Source: a virus. From it: a stretch of DNA of 64,000 nucleotides. Numbering within the stretch: the first letter of the stretch is position 1; every line of letters begins with the position of its first letter. The translations under genes and the position numbers were made by a program. The notes beneath the pieces were generated by a model. The model was not told where the DNA came from. It searched no databases and was given only the letters and a program-made list of their open reading frames with translations. The DNA lies in IMG/VR virus record IMGVR_UViG_3300031334_000002, positions 1-64,000 of that record; one strand, 5' to 3'. Of the stretch, positions 7,841 through 15,872 are shown piece after piece.

Positions 7841-8415
7841 TGGGTATTAAAGTTGGTGATAAATTTAAAGTAAATAATAAATACAATGACGAATTGTTTA
7901 ATGTTGGGGACATTATTACTATAGTAGACCATAAACTTAATGATTATGATGTTCGAGCTTCAGGGTCCACTCTTAAACCAGACAACTATTGGTATATTCC
8001 AAAAAAATACCTAACTCCATTAAAAGATGAACCTAAACTTAGGGTTGGAGATGCCATTGAAAAAACCCCCCCAACAACAGAAGGAGGGGCTTTACGTTAC
8101 AACGAAGGTAAACCTCAGTTTTCTCATTTATCTCCAGACTTCATACTAGAGATGATGAAAAGCATGACCGCTGCTAACGAAAAATATGGTTATTTGAATT
8201 ACGCAAAGAAAATGGACGTTCGTACAGCATCAGATAGTCTCATGAGACATTTCCTAAAGTTTCAGCAAGGGGATAACATAGACGAAGAACTAGGAACTCA
8301 CCACTTAGCTTTGGTGGCAGTTAATGCTATGATAATGTATCAGAATCTTATGGATTTTGGTGACGAAGTGGATAATAGGTATTCAAAAGCAAAAGATGAG
8401 GTCCAGAATGTTTGA
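7840..8415 (+). CDS. dATP/dGTP diphosphohydrolase-like protein (DUF5664 / MazZ family)
   Basis: Start set at the ATG (MGIKVGDKF) just after the ClpP-like stop; a TTG one codon earlier is open. The N-terminal about 60 residues look like a small beta-barrel (KVGDKFKV...VGDIITIVD). From about residue 82 the protein shows the family signature: ALRYNEGKPQFSHL, a KYGYLNY block, SLMRHFLKFQQGDNIDEE and THHLALVAVNAMIM, an all-alpha pyrophosphohydrolase. Known MazZ removes diphosphate from dATP/dGTP in 2-aminoadenine phages, but the domain is also common in ordinary phages. No PurZ is seen in this window. Confidence 0.75.
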   Translation: MGIKVGDKFKVNNKYNDELFNVGDIITIVDHKLNDYDVRASGSTLKPDNYWYIPKKYLTPLKDEPKLRVGDAIEKTPPTTEGGALRYNEGKPQFSHLSPDFILEMMKSMTAANEKYGYLNYAKKMDVRTASDSLMRHFLKFQQGDNIDEELGTHHLALVAVNAMIMYQNLMDFGDEVDNRYSKAKDEVQNV

Positions 8416-8572
8416 ATTAGCTTTAAAAATAACAATGGGGACATTTGCTCTATTCTTCTTTCTTATGTTTTTAGTTAGTTCTATTGGTATTTTTTCTGTA
8501 ACCTTTGAAATGATAAGCGGTATAGACTTAATAACTGCTTTTATTAGACCTTTTTTCCAAAGTTTAATTTGA
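8408..8572 (+). CDS. small membrane protein, 54 aa
   Basis: Start set at MFELALK because the frame upstream overlaps the previous gene. Very hydrophobic: TMGTFALFFFLMFLVSSIGI plus a second short segment, so one or two membrane passes. Holin-like size but no charged tail. Function unknown. Confidence 0.55.
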   Translation: MFELALKITMGTFALFFFLMFLVSSIGIFSVTFEMISGIDLITAFIRPFFQSLI

Positions 8573-8597
8573 CTATTTTTTAATAACATGGTATTTT
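8569..8597 (+). promoter_or_regulatory. possible sigma70-type promoter
   Basis: TTGACT at 8569 and TATTTT at 8592 with a 17-base spacer, directly upstream of the gene at 8616. It sits in one of the few gaps of this left operon. Fair but not perfect match. Confidence 0.4.
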
Positions 8598-8615
8598 TAT
8601 TTAAAGGAGAACTCA

Positions 8616-8900
8616 ATGTTTAGCAAAATTAAAAGAATGTCCAACTGGAGATTAAAAATAAAGTTTATGAAAGAAGCTCACGGTTTTAATTATTTTAATA
8701 TACTTACTCTTTTTTTAGAAGAAAGACCATTGGATGATAACCCAGAGAATTTAATTAATTCTGGATTTTTTTTACTATTTTCTCTTACTAAAGACATTGG
8801 ACCAGAAGGTAAGATCGACGGTAATTGGAACATTAGAGTACATAATAAATACTACCTAAACGGTCCGAAAGGACTCTGGAACCCAGCAACTAAACCTTAA
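8616..8900 (+). CDS. hypothetical protein, 94 aa
   Basis: Strong ribosome site AAAGGAGAACTCA before the ATG. Basic N terminus then aromatic-rich body (FNYFNILTLFLEE, NKYYLNGPKGLW). Not recognised. Confidence 0.7.
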   Translation: MFSKIKRMSNWRLKIKFMKEAHGFNYFNILTLFLEERPLDDNPENLINSGFFLLFSLTKDIGPEGKIDGNWNIRVHNKYYLNGPKGLWNPATKP

Positions 8901-8927
8901 ATACTTACTTAACAAAAAGGAATAAGA

Positions 8928-9137
8928 ATGATCAATAAATTAAAACAAACTATCGAAGCTAAATATAAATACTGGATTGCAGATTTTGTATCCTTGTTTA
9001 TATTTTTAGTACTAGCTTCTATTGTGTCTACTTTTTTAGACTCAGCTTACTTGGGCGTAGTATTCTTTGGATCGGGACTTCTGCATGGAAAACTTTCTAA
9101 ACCATTAGAGGAAAAGTTAGTTGAAAAAATTAAATAA
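8928..9137 (+). CDS. membrane protein, 69 aa
   Basis: Two hydrophobic segments (residues 20-38, DFVSLFIFLVLASIVSTFL, and 42-54, YLGVVFFGSGLLHG) and a charged C-terminal helix (LEEKLVEKIK). Topology suits a small helical-hairpin membrane protein. It is not near the lysis-type virion genes, so function is open. Confidence 0.65.
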   Translation: MINKLKQTIEAKYKYWIADFVSLFIFLVLASIVSTFLDSAYLGVVFFGSGLLHGKLSKPLEEKLVEKIK

Positions 9138-9333
9138 TCACATTGGCGAATGGACGAACGAATATACTGATCTCGTTCTTATTGTTAAAAAAGTACATCA
9201 CAGATACGAAGACGGTACAGTAAAAATTAGATACCGTCTTCTCAATAAGAAAAATGGCATAGAATATGAGAATCGTAACGGTAAACTTCCCAGTACTTTT
9301 TTTAAAATAAACAAAAGAATAGCGAACACATAA
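9121..9333 (+). CDS. hypothetical protein, 70 aa
   Basis: TTG start overlapping the previous gene by 17 bases. Basic, strand-rich pattern (DLVLIVKKVHHRYEDGTVKIRYRLLN) like a small beta-barrel. Not recognised; the TTG start without a clear ribosome site lowers confidence in the N terminus. Confidence 0.55.
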   Translation: MKKLNNHIGEWTNEYTDLVLIVKKVHHRYEDGTVKIRYRLLNKKNGIEYENRNGKLPSTFFKINKRIANT

Positions 9334-9343
9334 GCGAGTGTAA

Positions 9344-9658
9344 ATGAATAAAAAGGCTCAAAAGATGACTTATCCTAAAGAAGATAATGCTAAACTTAAA
9401 GACGCAAATAGAGAATTGAGAGCTAAAGTAAAAAGACAAAAGAATGAAATCGTACAATTACAGAGACGACTAGACCAGTATGAAGATGCTTTTGCTAGAA
9501 ATTACGACCATATTACAGGAATGATGGAAGGGATGACAGTAGAAGACGCAATAAGGATAACCAAAAAACAATCAAATAAATCTAAACCCGAGACTAAAGA
9601 AATAGTAAAAGAAAAGTTTAAAGAAATGTACAGTAGGAATAAAAATGAAGAGAAGTGA
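9344..9658 (+). CDS. coiled-coil protein, 104 aa
   Basis: Residues 12-50 form a strong heptad-type helix (NAKLKDANRELRAKVKRQ...), followed by an acidic linker and a Lys/Glu-rich tail. Probably a dimeric coiled coil. Overlaps the next gene by 14 bases. No family recognised. Confidence 0.65.
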   Translation: MNKKAQKMTYPKEDNAKLKDANRELRAKVKRQKNEIVQLQRRLDQYEDAFARNYDHITGMMEGMTVEDAIRITKKQSNKSKPETKEIVKEKFKEMYSRNKNEEK

Positions 9659-9893
9659 AATGTTAGATATTATAGAGGTTAATATCTTGGAAACCGAGGG
9701 TCAACTTAACGCTTATCAATTAGCCGAAAGGTTATTGACTAGGATACAACAGTTAGGAATGTTACCACCTCTTTCAAAAACTAACGATGATGTCCTAAAT
9801 GAGCTTATAATGAGTTCAGAACCTGTTAATGGTAGAATATACGATTCTGATAATGTTATGTCATATTTTACATGGGAGCCAGAAGATGATTAA
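9645..9893 (+). CDS. hypothetical protein, 82 aa
   Basis: Helical, acidic protein (MLDIIEVNILETEGQLNAYQLAERLL), with a winged-helix-like first half. No motif that names a family. ATG within the end of the coiled-coil gene. Confidence 0.65.
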   Translation: MKRSEMLDIIEVNILETEGQLNAYQLAERLLTRIQQLGMLPPLSKTNDDVLNELIMSSEPVNGRIYDSDNVMSYFTWEPEDD

Positions 9894-10251
9894 ACAAGGA
9901 TATTATGGGTTGGTTAGAGCTGACCTTGATAGAAAAGAATACCCCCATGGAGCTGTTCTTTTAATTATGTCACACAATACTCACGAAAAACAGTACCAAG
10001 TCACTGATGTACTAGATAGTATTGCAACTAATATAAATCCATACATTTTAGAGAACGAAGAAACAGGCTTTAAGATCACAAAAGAACAATTTGACACAGG
10101 AGAGTTTCTTCCTTACAATATGGTAGAGCCTTTTACCTTTGAACCTGAGTTGACTGTAGTAAAGTTCTTACGTTCTACTGTGGGCATTATATCGTTAAAT
10201 GTCTTAGTTTTTTGTGCTGGCGCACTTCTTGCTCTGGAGTTTGTAAAATAG
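9886..10251 (+). CDS. hypothetical protein with C-terminal membrane anchor, 121 aa
   Basis: Start at MIKQGYYGL (ATG overlapping the previous stop); the longer frame upstream only shadows the previous gene. N-terminal 95 residues are soluble and strand-rich; the last 22 (TVGIISLNVLVFCAGALLAL) form one membrane segment. A tail-anchored protein facing the cytoplasm is the simplest reading. Confidence 0.65.
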   Translation: MIKQGYYGLVRADLDRKEYPHGAVLLIMSHNTHEKQYQVTDVLDSIATNINPYILENEETGFKITKEQFDTGEFLPYNMVEPFTFEPELTVVKFLRSTVGIISLNVLVFCAGALLALEFVK

Positions 10252-10262
10252 ACCCTATAAAA

Positions 10263-10667
10263 ATGAAACCCAAAATTATATCCGCTCTCAGAAAATTAAC
10301 TTATGGGTGGGAGCCGAGAAAGGAAATGTCAGCAGCCGCTAAAAGAGCCCCTGCAACATGGGAATGTTGTGCCTGTAATTATTGGTGTTATGATGGAACT
10401 TCTGAAGTCAATTTCAGGAAACTTAAGGATGAGTTTCCTTCACAAAATATTAAAATGGAAAAATGTAAGGATGACCATATAAACCCAGTGATAGACGTTA
10501 AAGATGGGTTCGTAGATTGGAACACTCTTGTCGAAAGGATGTTTTGTCCTTATGATAATTGGCAAAAAGTTTGTAAAACCTGCCATGATATGAAAACAAA
10601 AGAAGAACGAGAACAAAGAAAACAATGGCGAAAGAAAAGAAAGGTTGAAGAAAATGCAAAGACTTAA
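10263..10667 (+). CDS. HNH endonuclease-like protein
   Basis: 134 residues. Two zinc-binding Cys pairs (CCAC at 35-38 and CKTC at 104-107) flank an HNH core: Asp-His at 71-72 (KDDHINPV), Asn 99 and His 108 (CHDMKT). This arrangement is the classic Zn-stabilised HNH nuclease of phages. Start set at MKPK; the frame is open upstream but overlaps the previous gene. Could cut host or phage DNA, or be a free-standing homing nuclease. Confidence 0.82.
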   Translation: MKPKIISALRKLTYGWEPRKEMSAAAKRAPATWECCACNYWCYDGTSEVNFRKLKDEFPSQNIKMEKCKDDHINPVIDVKDGFVDWNTLVERMFCPYDNWQKVCKTCHDMKTKEEREQRKQWRKKRKVEENAKT

Positions 10668-11511
10668 CAGATGGGAAGCTAAATATATAACAGATCTAAA
10701 AGACAAAGATCTACTAGCTTGGGATGATTTTTACGCATGGCAAAGATACCCTAAATTCTCTTGGGTTTATGATAAGCAGGCTTTAGCTAAGTTTACTAAT
10801 CTTCCCACCTACGATCTTGAAAGAGAGATACCAGATAATTCTTTTTACCCTTATATAGTGAAACCTAGAACAAACTTTGATGGTCTATCTAAAGGCTGTT
10901 ATGTTGTTAATTCAGAAGACGAGATAGAAGACTGGTCTGGGATGATTGCTCAGGAATTTATGGTTGGACAACAAGGCACTGCAGATATCGTAATACTAGA
11001 AGGGACGATAAAGGACTCATTTGCGTTTACAACTCACACAAACTTCTACGGAGAGATTACTTTATTTGAATCTAACCCATTTCTACCTCTTCCTGTAGCT
11101 AACCTAGTTAGGAATCTATTTCAAGACTATACAGGAGTAATTAATGTTGAATACATAGAGGGTACTGTATTTGAGATACATCTTAGACCTAGTTTACAAT
11201 TTTATGACATCTGTGGCGGTTTTATTGAACAGTTACCTAGTTTTATGAAAACCAAAAAATGGGAAAAGACTAAGTATGAAAGGACGTTTAGTAGAGTATT
11301 CAGGACCAAACATGATGGTATTCCAGAGATAAAATCACTACCCCCTATAGGCGAAGCAATTAGAAGTATTCAATTATGCTGGGAAGACGGAAAGAAACTT
11401 AGCGAAACTGATCCTAGTCTAGGAAAAAATAGATACATGGTAATAAATGGAACAAACTTGCAAGCCATTGAAAACTATGCAAAAGGAATAAACTTATGTC
11501 TAAAACCGTAA
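10654..11511 (+). CDS. ATP-grasp-like protein
   Basis: 285 residues from ATG (MQRLNRW); a TTG three codons upstream is the alternative start. Blocks resemble ATP-grasp enzymes: PYIVKPRTNFDGLSKG (ATP-binding Lys and Gly-rich loop), IAQEFMVGQQGTADIV, and VINVEYIEGTVFEIHLRPS (metal-binding Glu and Arg). Such enzymes ligate an amine or thiol to a carboxylate using ATP. The substrate cannot be told, and I see no peptide or partner gene that fixes it. Family placement is from pattern alone. Confidence 0.55.
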   Translation: MQRLNRWEAKYITDLKDKDLLAWDDFYAWQRYPKFSWVYDKQALAKFTNLPTYDLEREIPDNSFYPYIVKPRTNFDGLSKGCYVVNSEDEIEDWSGMIAQEFMVGQQGTADIVILEGTIKDSFAFTTHTNFYGEITLFESNPFLPLPVANLVRNLFQDYTGVINVEYIEGTVFEIHLRPSLQFYDICGGFIEQLPSFMKTKKWEKTKYERTFSRVFRTKHDGIPEIKSLPPIGEAIRSIQLCWEDGKKLSETDPSLGKNRYMVINGTNLQAIENYAKGINLCLKP

Positions 11512-11672
11512 AATTCACTTGTACAAATCGCAAATGTCGTTTAGAGTACAATGTATCTAAGTCTCAAGAGCATATTGAGAGACTTCATACCTGCTTTGAC
11601 TGTAAGTCAGTTGCAGTAAAAAACATTGACCAAAAAGTGGTCTTTATTCACCCAAAGAAACGGAGGTTTTAA
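11496..11672 (+). CDS. zinc-ribbon microprotein, 58 aa
   Basis: Begins inside the end of the ATP-grasp-like gene. CTNRKC (9-14) and CFDC (33-36) give a four-Cys zinc-ribbon; basic tail HPKKRRF. TAATG overlap with the protease gene. Probably a nucleic-acid or protein-binding Zn knuckle. Confidence 0.65.
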   Translation: MSKTVKFTCTNRKCRLEYNVSKSQEHIERLHTCFDCKSVAVKNIDQKVVFIHPKKRRF

Positions 11673-12385
11673 TGAGGGTAGTTTACTTTCTTTTAGCATT
11701 TTTAATCACAGCCTGCAGTGGCGACCCTAGAACCCCCAAACAGAAAATGAGACAAGACACTGGCAGTGCCGTAGTTAGGATCTTCGGCAAGACCTCTCAA
11801 GGATACCCATCAGGAGGCACAGGATTCGTCGTAAGAGCTTCTTCAGGAAAGACCTATATTCTCACTAACAAACACATTTGTAAGCTTCAGGACACTTCTC
11901 AGAGATTGATAGTGGAGTTCCCCGGTTTAAAACGTAAATATAAGAAAAGAGTCATTGAAATTAGCGAAGAACATGACCTATGTTTGGTAGAAAATAACCT
12001 AGGCTTTAAAAAAGCTCTGATTATTGCTGACAAAGTATCTACAGGAGAACTAAGTTACGTCGTTGGGCATCCTAAATTGTATGCACTTACTGTGGCTGAA
12101 GGCGAGTATATCGAAACAGCTAATATTTCGGTTATAACGAGTAAAAAGGACGGTAAACCTGTTCGGATTTTTAGAAAAGAGAACTCTTCCATGTCGATTG
12201 CAGGAGTTGTCGAGCACAGTGCCTTTAGGTTTAGTGTTTACTCTAGGGGAGGTAACTCGGGCTCACCTATTGTTAATAACCTAGGTCAAGTTATTTCTGT
12301 ACTGTTTGCAGGTAACAGAAATGATGTAATGGAAACGTATGGAGTACCACTAAAAAATGTCAAACGATTCATTGAAGGATATTAG
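11672..12385 (+). CDS. lipoprotein trypsin-like (S1) serine protease
   Basis: 237 residues. Signal peptide with lipobox ITAC (Cys 15). Complete catalytic triad: His 68 (LTNKHIC), Asp 102 (EEHDLCLV) and Ser 196 (GGNSGSP), in the order of DegP/S1 proteases, with the typical GTGFVV strand early and a GQVISVLFAG end. It lacks a PDZ domain. Predicted to sit on the periplasmic or outer face of the envelope. A secreted phage protease could process receptors, degrade envelope proteins or block superinfection; this is inference. Confidence 0.85.
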   Translation: MRVVYFLLAFLITACSGDPRTPKQKMRQDTGSAVVRIFGKTSQGYPSGGTGFVVRASSGKTYILTNKHICKLQDTSQRLIVEFPGLKRKYKKRVIEISEEHDLCLVENNLGFKKALIIADKVSTGELSYVVGHPKLYALTVAEGEYIETANISVITSKKDGKPVRIFRKENSSMSIAGVVEHSAFRFSVYSRGGNSGSPIVNNLGQVISVLFAGNRNDVMETYGVPLKNVKRFIEGY

Positions 12386-12692
12386 TTCCTTACAAAACAC
12401 AGTATATAGATACCTAAAAAAACGTAACGTTAGAGGGGGGGGTTGTAAAACTCCTCTTTTCGTGTTATATTATCATTATGTTACTTATTGTCGAACTAAC
12501 TATTGTAAATTCGTTTCACCAATTGAGTTTGCTAGGAGAATGACTGTCTACTTTGAAAAAGGAAAATCAGGTAGATATAGTTACTATTTAACTAATTTGG
12601 AACCTCCAGAGTCAAAAAGAAGACGTAGAATTCGACTGTGGTATGATAAAATTTGGGCAAGGATGCGTAATGACAAAAAAGAAGAGAAGTGA
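12357..12692 (+). CDS. hypothetical basic protein, 111 aa
   Basis: Starts 29 bases inside the protease end. Basic, Tyr-rich; C-terminal Arg run (SKRRRRIRLW). The middle (SPIEFARRMTVYFEKGKSGR) resembles small DNA-binding domains of phage primases or homing enzymes, but I cannot place it. It contains an 8-G tract at about 12435-12442. Confidence 0.6.
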   Translation: MSNDSLKDISSLQNTVYRYLKKRNVRGGGCKTPLFVLYYHYVTYCRTNYCKFVSPIEFARRMTVYFEKGKSGRYSYYLTNLEPPESKRRRRIRLWYDKIWARMRNDKKEEK

Positions 12693-13353
12693 TTATAAAT
12701 ACCCTAACCTCAGTAGAGAGGTTAATTTGAAGTCCCGACAGGACTACATTGAAACTGATTACATAAACGGAATATACGACAATAATGGAAACGAATTGAT
12801 GCGTCCAATGACAGCAGAAGAAAAGGAATGGTTAGATACTTTCTATGGGGAGACAATTGTTACTTCGAGTAAAAAGTTCAATCCTACACCCGAAACAAAA
12901 AAACTAGCAAAAAGAAAAGGAAAATACAAAGCGAAAGCTGCTAAAAGAAAAAAAGAAATTAAACTAAAAGAACATGAAAATGATAATAAACTAAAGTACT
13001 ATAAGAAAAAAATTAGTGATATTGAAGAGTGTTTAGATTTTTTAAGAAAAGAAGCAGGAGTGTTAAACTATAAATCAGAGGACCAAAGGTCGTTGTATAA
13101 AGACAACAACACAAGAAATGATTGTATCTATAATAATTTAAAATCCAGAGGAATGTTAATTGATTTAACCATTGAAAATTACGATTCATTTATAGCCCAA
13201 ATGTGGGAGCTTATTTCGACTGACATATATGATTCTCAAGATGCAATGATAGAGGAAGTAGAAAAAAGACTTAGAGGTAGTTTTTTACCAGAATCAGTAG
13301 AGAGTTATCCCCAAGATCTTAGTGATTCCAGCGATTCCTCCGATGATGATTGA
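12670..13353 (+). CDS. coiled-coil protein with acidic tail, 227 aa
   Basis: Start at MTKKKRSDY (AAGGAT upstream). Central Lys-rich coiled coil (residues 80-125), C-terminal DSSDSSDDD. Last gene of the left rightward operon; its final 60 bases overlap the end of the convergent gene 13294-13623. Function unknown. Confidence 0.7.
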   Translation: MTKKKRSDYKYPNLSREVNLKSRQDYIETDYINGIYDNNGNELMRPMTAEEKEWLDTFYGETIVTSSKKFNPTPETKKLAKRKGKYKAKAAKRKKEIKLKEHENDNKLKYYKKKISDIEECLDFLRKEAGVLNYKSEDQRSLYKDNNTRNDCIYNNLKSRGMLIDLTIENYDSFIAQMWELISTDIYDSQDAMIEEVEKRLRGSFLPESVESYPQDLSDSSDSSDDD

Positions 13354-13623
13354 AATAAGACCTAATCTTGTAGACCAGTACTTTACCTTTAAATTTCTCT
13401 CTTTCTTTTTTAATTCTTGAAATTGATGTATTTCAGCTATTTCTACTATTAGTGGAAGTTTTTCCAGAACAGGAATTAATTCATTTATAATCTTTTTGTC
13501 ACCCGCAATATGTTCTTCGATTTTAGGTAACATGTGTTTCATGTCAATTCTCATTTCTATAACATCATGCTGCACTTTATCTAACTTATCTTCAATACGC
13601 TCTATTCTATTATCAACTTTCAT
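13294..13623 (-). CDS. coiled-coil protein with C-terminal membrane segment (holin-like candidate)
   Basis: 109 residues. N-terminal heptad region (RIERIEDKLDKVQHDVIEM), then a C-terminal hydrophobic helix (LGLISIIIGGIAGITKILG). This XhlA-like layout is seen in some phage holin partners. It is the last gene of the leftward virion operon. Its ATG overlaps the previous stop region. Confidence 0.6.
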   Translation of the reverse strand: MKVDNRIERIEDKLDKVQHDVIEMRIDMKHMLPKIEEHIAGDKKIINELIPVLEKLPLIVEIAEIHQFQELKKKERNLKVKYWSTRLGLISIIIGGIAGITKILGITLY

Positions 13624-15871
13624 CCTCTTTCTCCACTCTACGTAACAGCTCTCTAAATGCTGGTTGCTGTAATAATCCCATCAACGTTGTATTTTTCTTA
13701 CCTTGACCTTCTCCCTCAATTTTTGATAGTACCCTAGCAAAATCCTGAGCAGCAGGACTGTCCATTTCAGCCATTTTAGTTGAAACGAAATTAATATTCT
13801 CATCACTTTTGAGACTCTCTAATTTAGCCACTACCTGACGGTCTGGTTTCTGCTTTAAAGGGGTTCCGGCTTCATAACTACCATAATTAGCCTTACCTGC
13901 TTCCCTAGCTTTAGCTTGTCGATGAGGGGCTTGTCTGTTCATTGCAGCTATTGATATTGGTGTTGGGTTTAACTGTTCCACTGCAGCATAGGCTCCTTTC
14001 GCTAGTGGACTTTCTAGACCAAACTCATCCCCTGCTTCAGCATAATCTGCAGCAAATGTGGCGAGGGGTAGTGCACCTAATGCAACTTTTCCTAGTCCTT
14101 TGACTAGTGGGTTTTTACCTATTTTACTTGCAAACTTTGCTCCTCTAGTTGCCATTTCTTGAACTTTTGTTGCTGTACTTCTTAAAGATCTCTCAGCAGG
14201 GGCAACTGCCATACCTCCAGTCTTTACCGCAACTAGAGCATCTAACATACTAGCTTTATTTTCTTTAGTTGATTGTAGTATTTTATTTAATTCAGCATCT
14301 GTTATTAAGTCCTGTCTATTATATCTTTTTAATAAATCCATTAAATCGCTTTTAGCAGTAAGCTCTGCCCCCTCTTCAACACTCATTAGTCCTGCTAATC
14401 CCCTGTTAAAGTTGCTAGATGTAGTCTTTTGTCTGATCTTAGTACCTTTTCTATTTTCGGTAAAATCGTCAACAGATTCCAAAGGTAAGTCTCTTAGTAA
14501 GGACTTACTATCGCTAATTGCCCTTGCAGCTTTATTATCCGCATGTTGAGCGTAAGAAGACAGTTCATGCATGACCTCTCTCATTGCTTTTCTAACTTCA
14601 TCAGATCCTGTTTTTCCATACTGCTTGTTTAAGTACTTTCGTAAAGAGTGTAAATCTGACCCTTTTAGTACTTTTTTATTACCAATTCTAGCTTTTAATG
14701 TCTTCATAAAAGAATCAACCTCTGGTGATAGGTTTTTTGTTTTTATTGAAGAAACTTTTGCTGCTTTTTTTGCTTCCTTATAATCTGAACTTAATTTTTC
14801 TAGTCTACTATTAGCTTTTTTAGTATTACTTCCTATTCTTTTAAATTCATCTTTTTTATCGTAACTTAATTGTTTTTTATCTTTTTTTAATTGTATGTTT
14901 TCTTTTTTTAGATCATCAACAACCTCTTGGTCTTTTCTGATAAGTTCAAAATCTTCTTTTAGTTGTTCGCTTAGTTTTCTTTTAGCATCTTTTAGTTTAT
15001 TCTCTTGTTCCTTTATATCGAAGATGGCTTCTCTACTTCCACCTGCTCTTTGGTATTCTACTTTTTCATCTCTAAGTTCAGATAAACGATCGTTTATCTC
15101 AGCTATCTGTCGATTTTTAGTTACAGTTAGATCCATTTTTTTTGATTTATTAGCTTCATACTCTCTAATACGATCATCAGTCTCTACTGACTTATTTTCA
15201 ATATCTCTTAGTTTTTGTTCATAGAAGTTATTAGCTTTTTCTTTTACTATTGCTTGTTTTTCAAGCTCCACCTGAGCTTTTGTTCTTTTAGTTTCTGCAG
15301 ACTTTAACCTTCTTTTTCCTTTTTTAGCTTCTTGAAGTTTTTTCTCGTCAGGCTCAAATAAAGCTCCTCCTGTTTTTTGTTCAAGTTCATCAATTAACTC
15401 ATCAGTCTTTAACTGTATCCCTTGTGCGTCCATTACATTTCCAACATGCTTAGTTGCTGTGTATCCCGTATCTTCAACGTTTTTATTGAATTTAGCAAAA
15501 TCGTCACCCAGCGTACCCGGACTAGACTTAATCTCCTTGTACCTATCAACGTTTTGGTATAACGTTTTTACGTCTGAAGAGTCTAACCCACCTAAAGGAA
15601 GTCCTCCAATAACTGAAGCTCCTGCAGCTTTTACGTTCTTTTTAAGACTTTGAACGGGTTTACTGTTAACCACATCACTAACGCCTTGACCTATTAAATC
15701 TGCCTCAAGAACACCAACATTAGGACTAGGTAAATTAGATTCGTCTGTTGGAGAATCCGAAAGTTCTCTAAGTTCTATACTTTCAACATCATTTACATCA
15801 AAAGATGTAGTTTCATCCCAACTTGGGGTTTCAATTATTTCTTCAGTGTCGTCCCATTTTGGAGTTTCCAT
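13613..15871 (-). CDS. large internal virion (ejection) protein, 752 aa
   Basis: Start at METPKWDD (AGGATTAAT upstream); four extra codons are open above. Acidic Trp-containing N terminus, then a very long Lys/Glu coiled coil (about residues 190-380), then Gly/Ala-rich blocks (LVKGLGKVALGALPLA) that could insert in membrane. Position after the nozzle-like gene and next to the transglycosylase gene fits the T7 gp15/gp16 type ejection proteins that line a DNA channel. Assigned by position and composition. Confidence 0.6.
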   Translation of the reverse strand: METPKWDDTEEIIETPSWDETTSFDVNDVESIELRELSDSPTDESNLPSPNVGVLEADLIGQGVSDVVNSKPVQSLKKNVKAAGASVIGGLPLGGLDSSDVKTLYQNVDRYKEIKSSPGTLGDDFAKFNKNVEDTGYTATKHVGNVMDAQGIQLKTDELIDELEQKTGGALFEPDEKKLQEAKKGKRRLKSAETKRTKAQVELEKQAIVKEKANNFYEQKLRDIENKSVETDDRIREYEANKSKKMDLTVTKNRQIAEINDRLSELRDEKVEYQRAGGSREAIFDIKEQENKLKDAKRKLSEQLKEDFELIRKDQEVVDDLKKENIQLKKDKKQLSYDKKDEFKRIGSNTKKANSRLEKLSSDYKEAKKAAKVSSIKTKNLSPEVDSFMKTLKARIGNKKVLKGSDLHSLRKYLNKQYGKTGSDEVRKAMREVMHELSSYAQHADNKAARAISDSKSLLRDLPLESVDDFTENRKGTKIRQKTTSSNFNRGLAGLMSVEEGAELTAKSDLMDLLKRYNRQDLITDAELNKILQSTKENKASMLDALVAVKTGGMAVAPAERSLRSTATKVQEMATRGAKFASKIGKNPLVKGLGKVALGALPLATFAADYAEAGDEFGLESPLAKGAYAAVEQLNPTPISIAAMNRQAPHRQAKAREAGKANYGSYEAGTPLKQKPDRQVVAKLESLKSDENINFVSTKMAEMDSPAAQDFARVLSKIEGEGQGKKNTTLMGLLQQPAFRELLRRVEKEDES

Positions 15872-15872
15872 A

